Shown here one piece after another: positions 5,452-8,206 of a DNA stretch of 8,206 nt. Positions within the stretch are counted from its first letter, which is position 1. The number at the start of each line of letters is the position of its first letter. Where the stretch lies: assembly GCA_036826295.1 (NCBI GenBank), contig DAISWO010000012.1, positions 1 through 8,206 on the forward strand, written 5' to 3'. Source of the DNA: DAISWO01 sp036826295. Its GTDB lineage: Bacteria > Patescibacteriota > Saccharimonadia > Saccharimonadales > JAGQNJ01. The notes under the pieces are model-generated. The model worked only from the letters and a program-made list of their open reading frames with translations, was not told the origin of the DNA and did no database searches. Position numbers and translations under genes: made by a program.

Positions 5452-6840
5452 ATGAGTAAAAATAAAAAATATGATTACGATTTGATAATAATTGGCAGTG
5501 GAGCCGGTGGTGGCGTTGCTGCACATCAGGCGAAAAAAGCTGGCCTAAGTGTTGCCATAATCGAAGCCGGCCGAGTCGGTGGCGATTGTCCAAATACTGC
5601 ATGCGTTCCAACCAAGGCCCTGCTTGAAGCAGCTATGGTTTATGAAACTGCAAAAAATGGAGCTAGATTTGGAATAAGAGGCTCGGCCATTAGCTACAAC
5701 TACCCTGGCGTAAAAGCGTGGAAGCAACTAGCTGTTGAACGAACTGGAGCCAATCTTGGCGAAAAAATGTACACGAATGAAGGTATTAATTTAATTCACG
5801 GCAGCGCTCACTTTTTAGATAAAAATACTATTACCGTCGGTCGAGCCCGTTTTAGTGCTAAATTCTTTTTGATAGCAACTGGTTCTAAAACTGTAGTCCC
5901 TCGTATTGATGGCTTGGACAAGTCTAAATACTTAACCTACGAAGACGCTGTAGATTTAAATCGCCCACCCAAAAGCTTGGTTATAATTGGCGGTGGCGCA
6001 GTCGGCTGTGAGTTTGCGCAGCTTTTTGCAATATTTGGTACAAAAGTTTATTTAATCGAAACCGGTAGTAGACTACTAAAAAAAGAAGATCGGGAAGCTG
6101 GAGAATTTCAAAAAGAAAGATTTGAATCAGAATACTCAGTTTCCGTGCATACAAGCACACGTGTAGAAAAGGTAGAAATATTTGGAGGTAAAAAAAGACT
6201 AATCGTAAAAAACATGAAATCTGGAAGTTTAGTCAGAATAACCGTTGATGAAATTTTAATAGCCACGGGTAAAAAAGCTACCCTAGATATCGGGCTTGAA
6301 AATGCCGGGGTCAAAACTAATGCCAACCTAATTGTGACTAATGGCTACATGCAAACAACTACCGAAAACATATTTGCTGCTGGAGACTGTGTCGGACCAT
6401 ACCAATTTACTCACATGGCAATATACCAGAGTAAGATTGCCATCAATAATATTTTGCAGCCACGCAGAAGAATAGCAGCCCAATACAAAGCCGTACCTCG
6501 CTGCATATTTACTAATCCAGAGATTGCATCAGTTGGCTTGACTGAAGCGGAGCTAAAAGCAAAACAAATCAGTATCAAAAAAGTCATTGTGCCTATAAAC
6601 GTAATCGGACGAGCCAATACAGCCGATGAAAGTGATGGTTTTGTTAAAGTTATTGTCAGCTCTAAAACTGAGGTTATTCTTAGTGCGACCATAGCAAGCC
6701 CTAGCGCCGGTGAAATGATTCATGAGATTGCTCTTGCTATACAAAACAACCTAAAAGCTAGCCAAGTAGCAAGTACAATACATGCATTCCCTACCTGGTC
6801 TGATACCGTGCGTGTGGCCTGCGAAAGAGTGTCCAGCTAG
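5452..6840 (+). CDS. FAD-dependent NAD(P)H oxidoreductase of the Lpd/MerA-like disulfide reductase family
   Basis: This 462-aa flavoprotein has the usual length for class I pyridine-nucleotide disulfide oxidoreductases. It shows an FAD-binding GSGAGG (15-20), the redox disulfide C46-PNTA-C51 in GGDCPNTACVPTK, a nucleotide-binding GGGAVGCE (180-187), an acidic E203 at the end of the second strand (suggesting NADH over NADPH), the second FAD motif AAGDC (309-313) and a C-terminal dimerisation domain. The catalytic His-Glu pair of Lpd (HPTxxE) is replaced by F446-PTWS-D451, closer to MerA/transhydrogenase-like members that have Tyr there. MerA's N-terminal HMA domain and C-terminal cysteine pair are absent, so a mercuric reductase is unlikely. 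No lipoyl-enzyme genes are visible here. GAAAGG lies 5 bases before the ATG. The exact substrate is unknown; this is the last gene of the operon, convergent with the gene ending at 6847. Confidence 0.92.
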   Translation: MSKNKKYDYDLIIIGSGAGGGVAAHQAKKAGLSVAIIEAGRVGGDCPNTACVPTKALLEAAMVYETAKNGARFGIRGSAISYNYPGVKAWKQLAVERTGANLGEKMYTNEGINLIHGSAHFLDKNTITVGRARFSAKFFLIATGSKTVVPRIDGLDKSKYLTYEDAVDLNRPPKSLVIIGGGAVGCEFAQLFAIFGTKVYLIETGSRLLKKEDREAGEFQKERFESEYSVSVHTSTRVEKVEIFGGKKRLIVKNMKSGSLVRITVDEILIATGKKATLDIGLENAGVKTNANLIVTNGYMQTTTENIFAAGDCVGPYQFTHMAIYQSKIAINNILQPRRRIAAQYKAVPRCIFTNPEIASVGLTEAELKAKQISIKKVIVPINVIGRANTADESDGFVKVIVSSKTEVILSATIASPSAGEMIHEIALAIQNNLKASQVASTIHAFPTWSDTVRVACERVSS

Positions 6841-6853
6841 CTTCTTTTAGCTG
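6834..6853. terminator. Possible shared hairpin between convergent genes
   Basis: CAGCTA (6834-6839) and TAGCTG (6848-6853) form a perfect 6-bp stem with an 8-base loop. It straddles the 6-base gap between the flavoprotein stop and the minus-strand stop at 6847-6849. Short AT-rich runs follow, but there is no proper T run directly after the stem in either direction, so it would be a weak bidirectional terminator at best. Confidence 0.3.
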
Positions 6854-7080
6854 TCGGAATTTTTATCAACACTAAAGACATCAGCTATTAACTCGGGTTG
6901 CTTAATGTCTGACCTGCTCTGTCTCTGTAGTCTTTTGGTACCACGTGTAGTAACTTTTTGACCTAATTTTGTAGCTTTAATCATAAGTAGATCAAAAAAC
7001 TGAGTCTTCGGAGCTGATTTGATTTTTGCCTGCTTTTTGATAGCTGGAATAATATCTTGTATTAACTTTTGTTGCTTCAC
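6847..7080 (-). CDS. 77-aa basic protein of unknown function
   Basis: GTG at 7080 to TAA at 6847. The start overlaps the stop of the upstream 248-aa gene as GTGA (7077-7080), a typical translational-coupling arrangement and the main reason to accept the ORF. The protein starts MKQQKLIQDIIPAIKKQAK, is rich in Lys and Arg through residue 60 or so (KATKLGQKVTTRGTKRLQRQ), and ends with an acidic tail. No signal peptide, membrane segment or known motif is visible. The basic body could bind nucleic acid or the partner protein, but that is a guess. It likely works with the upstream gene. Confidence 0.75.
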   Translation of the reverse strand: MKQQKLIQDIIPAIKKQAKIKSAPKTQFFDLLMIKATKLGQKVTTRGTKRLQRQSRSDIKQPELIADVFSVDKNSDS

Positions 7081-7823
7081 GATTTGACCTCTACGGCTGG
7101 ACGGAATCTGTCATCTTCGAAAGCACCATACATATCATTTACGTCAAAACGATACCGAGAATGTCGACAACCGACATAGATAATTTGACCTTTATCAGTT
7201 GCCTTTTTTGCTGGCTTTAGTAGCGAAGTCCAAGTAGAGGTATCTATCGGCTGAGAAAGCTGCAGTGTTAGCGCTGCGTATTCCTGCATACCAAGTGCTC
7301 TCGTATCAACTTCATCAATTAAATAAGCTTTGTTCGCAAAAAATTCTTTTTCCGTGCCCATATGTATGCCACTAGGCGCAGTATAGACAAGTAGAACTCT
7401 CCAGGTATTTAAGCCTCTAGGTATAGTAACCGCGGCGTCAACAACATCACTGCCAGCTAGTAGGCGCTGTTTCTGACGAAGTGCGGGTTTTACCGGTAGC
7501 CCTGTTTTTGCCAGCGGAGGAACAATTAGAACTTCCATTTTGTTTTGAAGTAGTAGATTTTGGTCAGACCAGTCTTTTTTTAACTTCAGAGCTTTTTCTA
7601 GCTTTTTAGAAAGCTTTGCATAATCAGGTAAAACAATACCGTACTTTGACCAGATGCCAAATAACTTATTATATAGCTCAAAGCTAGCCGAATCTTGCGG
7701 TTTTTGGTTTGGATCTTTAACTAGAATTGATGAACGTTTATTAAAAAGCTCTATTAGCTGCACCTGCAGTTGAGTGATTTCTTCGTCAATTTGTGATATA
7801 TGCTTTAAGTCTTGCACTAGCAT
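7077..7823 (-). CDS. 248-aa uncharacterised protein with an N-terminal chorismate-mutase-like helix
   Basis: The frame is open back to 7898, but the ATG at 7823 is preferred. AGGAG lies 10 bases upstream of it and a TTGACT-17-TACAAT promoter sits inside the longer frame, so the extra 25 codons would not be transcribed. Counting from this start, residues 10-32 (IDEEITQLQVQLIELFNKRS) have the spacing of the first long helix of AroQ-type chorismate mutases or a short coiled coil. The rest of a mutase domain is not evident, so no enzymatic role is claimed. A Lys-rich helical region follows (about 65-85), then a mixed beta-rich C-terminal half with a WRVLLVY strand and an RYRFDVNDMYG segment. No membrane segment. 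I do not recognise the family. It forms an operon with the 77-aa gene. Confidence 0.85.
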   Translation of the reverse strand: MLVQDLKHISQIDEEITQLQVQLIELFNKRSSILVKDPNQKPQDSASFELYNKLFGIWSKYGIVLPDYAKLSKKLEKALKLKKDWSDQNLLLQNKMEVLIVPPLAKTGLPVKPALRQKQRLLAGSDVVDAAVTIPRGLNTWRVLLVYTAPSGIHMGTEKEFFANKAYLIDEVDTRALGMQEYAALTLQLSQPIDTSTWTSLLKPAKKATDKGQIIYVGCRHSRYRFDVNDMYGAFEDDRFRPAVEVKS

Positions 7824-7833
7824 GTGGTGAATA

Positions 7834-7838
7834 CTCCT
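7834..7838 (-). promoter_or_regulatory. Shine-Dalgarno deciding the start of the 248-aa protein
   Basis: The minus strand has AGGAG ending 10 bases before the ATG at 7823. Together with the promoter just upstream it rules out the longer ATG/GTG-type start at 7898. Confidence 0.75.
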
Positions 7839-7848
7839 ATATACGGTG

Positions 7849-7877
7849 ATTGTATCATACAATTCTATTTTAGTCAA
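7849..7877 (-). promoter_or_regulatory. Near-consensus promoter of the 248-aa/77-aa operon
   Basis: On the minus strand TTGACT (7872-7877), exactly 17 bases, then TACAAT (7849-7854) with an upstream TG giving an extended -10. The expected start is near 7842, so the leader is about 19 bases and includes the AGGAG. Confidence 0.8.
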
Positions 7878-7926
7878 TAATAGTATACTGTAAACCAATC
7901 CAATCAGTTCTGGTAATAACTTTCTT

Positions 7927-7955
7927 TTGTTTATTTCATACTTTTAAGCTATAAT
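7927..7955 (+). promoter_or_regulatory. Promoter of the RRM protein gene
   Basis: TTGTTT (7927-7932), 17 bases, then a perfect TATAAT (7950-7955). Transcription should begin near 7962. It is back-to-back with the leftward operon promoter, leaving about 50 bases between the two -35 boxes for shared control. Confidence 0.7.
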
Positions 7956-8061
7956 ACACTTACGCAGTCAGTACGTGTATGGATCGTTTGTTAATCTCGG
8001 TACCAAAGTTACGTTACATGGTCGAACTGCAAAAGTTATAAACAAAGGATACATACACATA
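7956..8061 (+). promoter_or_regulatory. About 100-base 5' leader of the RRM gene with a possible short ORF
   Basis: The leader is long for this window. It holds a 20-codon frame (ATG 7979 to TAA 8041, starting MDRLLISVPKLRYM) without an SD. A possible hairpin TCG-gt-ACCA/TGGTCGA (7997-8005 with 8019-8025) and an ATACAC/GTGTAT inverted repeat (7954-7959, 7975-7980) near the transcript start are also present. AAAGGA (8044-8049) is the SD of the RRM gene, 12 bases before its ATG and 3 bases after the short ORF's stop. Bacterial RRM proteins are often cold-induced, so a folding leader would make sense; this is inference. Confidence 0.35.
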
Positions 8062-8206
8062 ATGGCATATCGATTATTCGTAGGTGGCCTACCATTCAGC
8101 ACTACTAGTGAAGAACTTGAACAGATTTTTGCTGTTCATGGTACGGTCGCTTCAGCTCGTGTTATTACCGATCGTGAAACTCAACGTTCTAAGGGCTTCG
8201 GCTTCG
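8062..8206 (+). CDS. RRM-type RNA-binding protein (partial, cut at right edge)
   Basis: Forty-eight complete codons are visible. They form the first two-thirds of an RNA recognition motif: RNP2 LFVGGL (residues 5-10), the helix TTSEELEQIFAVHG, the strand TVASARVITDR and the start of RNP1, SKGFGF (43-48). Bacterial single-RRM proteins of this type (as in cyanobacteria) are small single-stranded RNA binders, often cold-responsive and sometimes followed by a Gly-rich tail. The tail, if any, lies beyond the window. Start ATG 8062 is preceded by AAAGGA at 12 bases, and the N-terminus MAYRLFVGGLPF is typical. Confidence 0.95.
   Translation, partial: MAYRLFVGGLPFSTTSEELEQIFAVHGTVASARVITDRETQRSKGFGF

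Noticed and set aside
5378..6744. Several minus-strand frames opposite the flavoprotein and the ATP-cone end
   Set aside because: They are shadows of a well-supported flavoprotein gene, with unlikely composition and no ribosome binding sites.
5452..6840. Mercuric reductase annotation
   Set aside because: No HMA domain, no C-terminal cysteine pair and no mer genes nearby; only the shared fold and GGDC motif support it.
7824..7898. 25-codon N-terminal extension of the 248-aa protein
   Set aside because: The promoter TTGACT-17-TACAAT lies within it and an SD serves the inner ATG, so the extension is probably not transcribed.

Overview
The window is AT-rich bacterial chromosome with small, tightly packed genes and the standard genetic code. 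One TGA stop is supported by a GTGA gene overlap. The gene set suggests a reduced genome of the Candidate Phyla Radiation (Patescibacteria), with Saccharibacteria as a reasonable guess. It comprises a lone ATP-cone protein, a disulfide-oxidoreductase-fold flavoprotein, a P2A-type ATPase, an RRM RNA-binding protein and small proteins I cannot place. That assignment is inference; no rRNA or clear phylogenetic marker is present.

Left part, minus strand (1-1635). The window opens with the first 18 codons of a gene running off the edge. About 250 bases follow (55-308) in which I see only that gene's possible promoter. Next is an IDI/YfcD-like Nudix hydrolase with an extended -10 box so close to its ATG that the mRNA is probably leaderless. 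Upstream of it is one long transcription unit read right to left: a near-consensus promoter (1434-1462), a short ORF of 29 codons with a strong Shine-Dalgarno, about 300 bases of hairpin-rich DNA without a gene, a tRNA with anticodon CAU, and an intrinsic terminator (881-903). The hairpin-rich stretch is the least explained part of the window. A REP/MITE-like palindromic element (1491-1585) separates this unit from the ATPase.

Middle (1636-6840). A full-length P2A calcium-type ATPase runs leftward. From a 51-base divergent promoter region, a plus-strand operon runs rightward: a 29-aa leader ORF whose stop overlaps the next start (TAATG), a six-helix CcdA/DsbD-like membrane protein that lacks the redox cysteines, a 90-aa stand-alone ATP-cone, and a flavoprotein of the Lpd/MerA fold that keeps the CxxxxC disulfide but has lost the C-terminal His-Glu dyad. 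The spacing is tight (1-base overlap, 5 bases, 14 bases). The set looks like one nucleotide-sensing redox or membrane module of unknown function.

Right part (6841-8206). A convergent minus-strand two-gene operon encodes uncharacterised proteins (248 and 77 aa, GTGA overlap) from a very good promoter with an SD. Divergent to it is the start of an RRM RNA-binding protein gene with a roughly 100-base 5' leader, cut by the window end.

Two styles of translation start coexist: leaderless or near-leaderless starts (Nudix, the 29-aa leader ORF, possibly the ATPase and the left-edge gene) and SD-led starts (the 1292-1381 ORF, the 248-aa protein, the membrane protein, the RRM protein).
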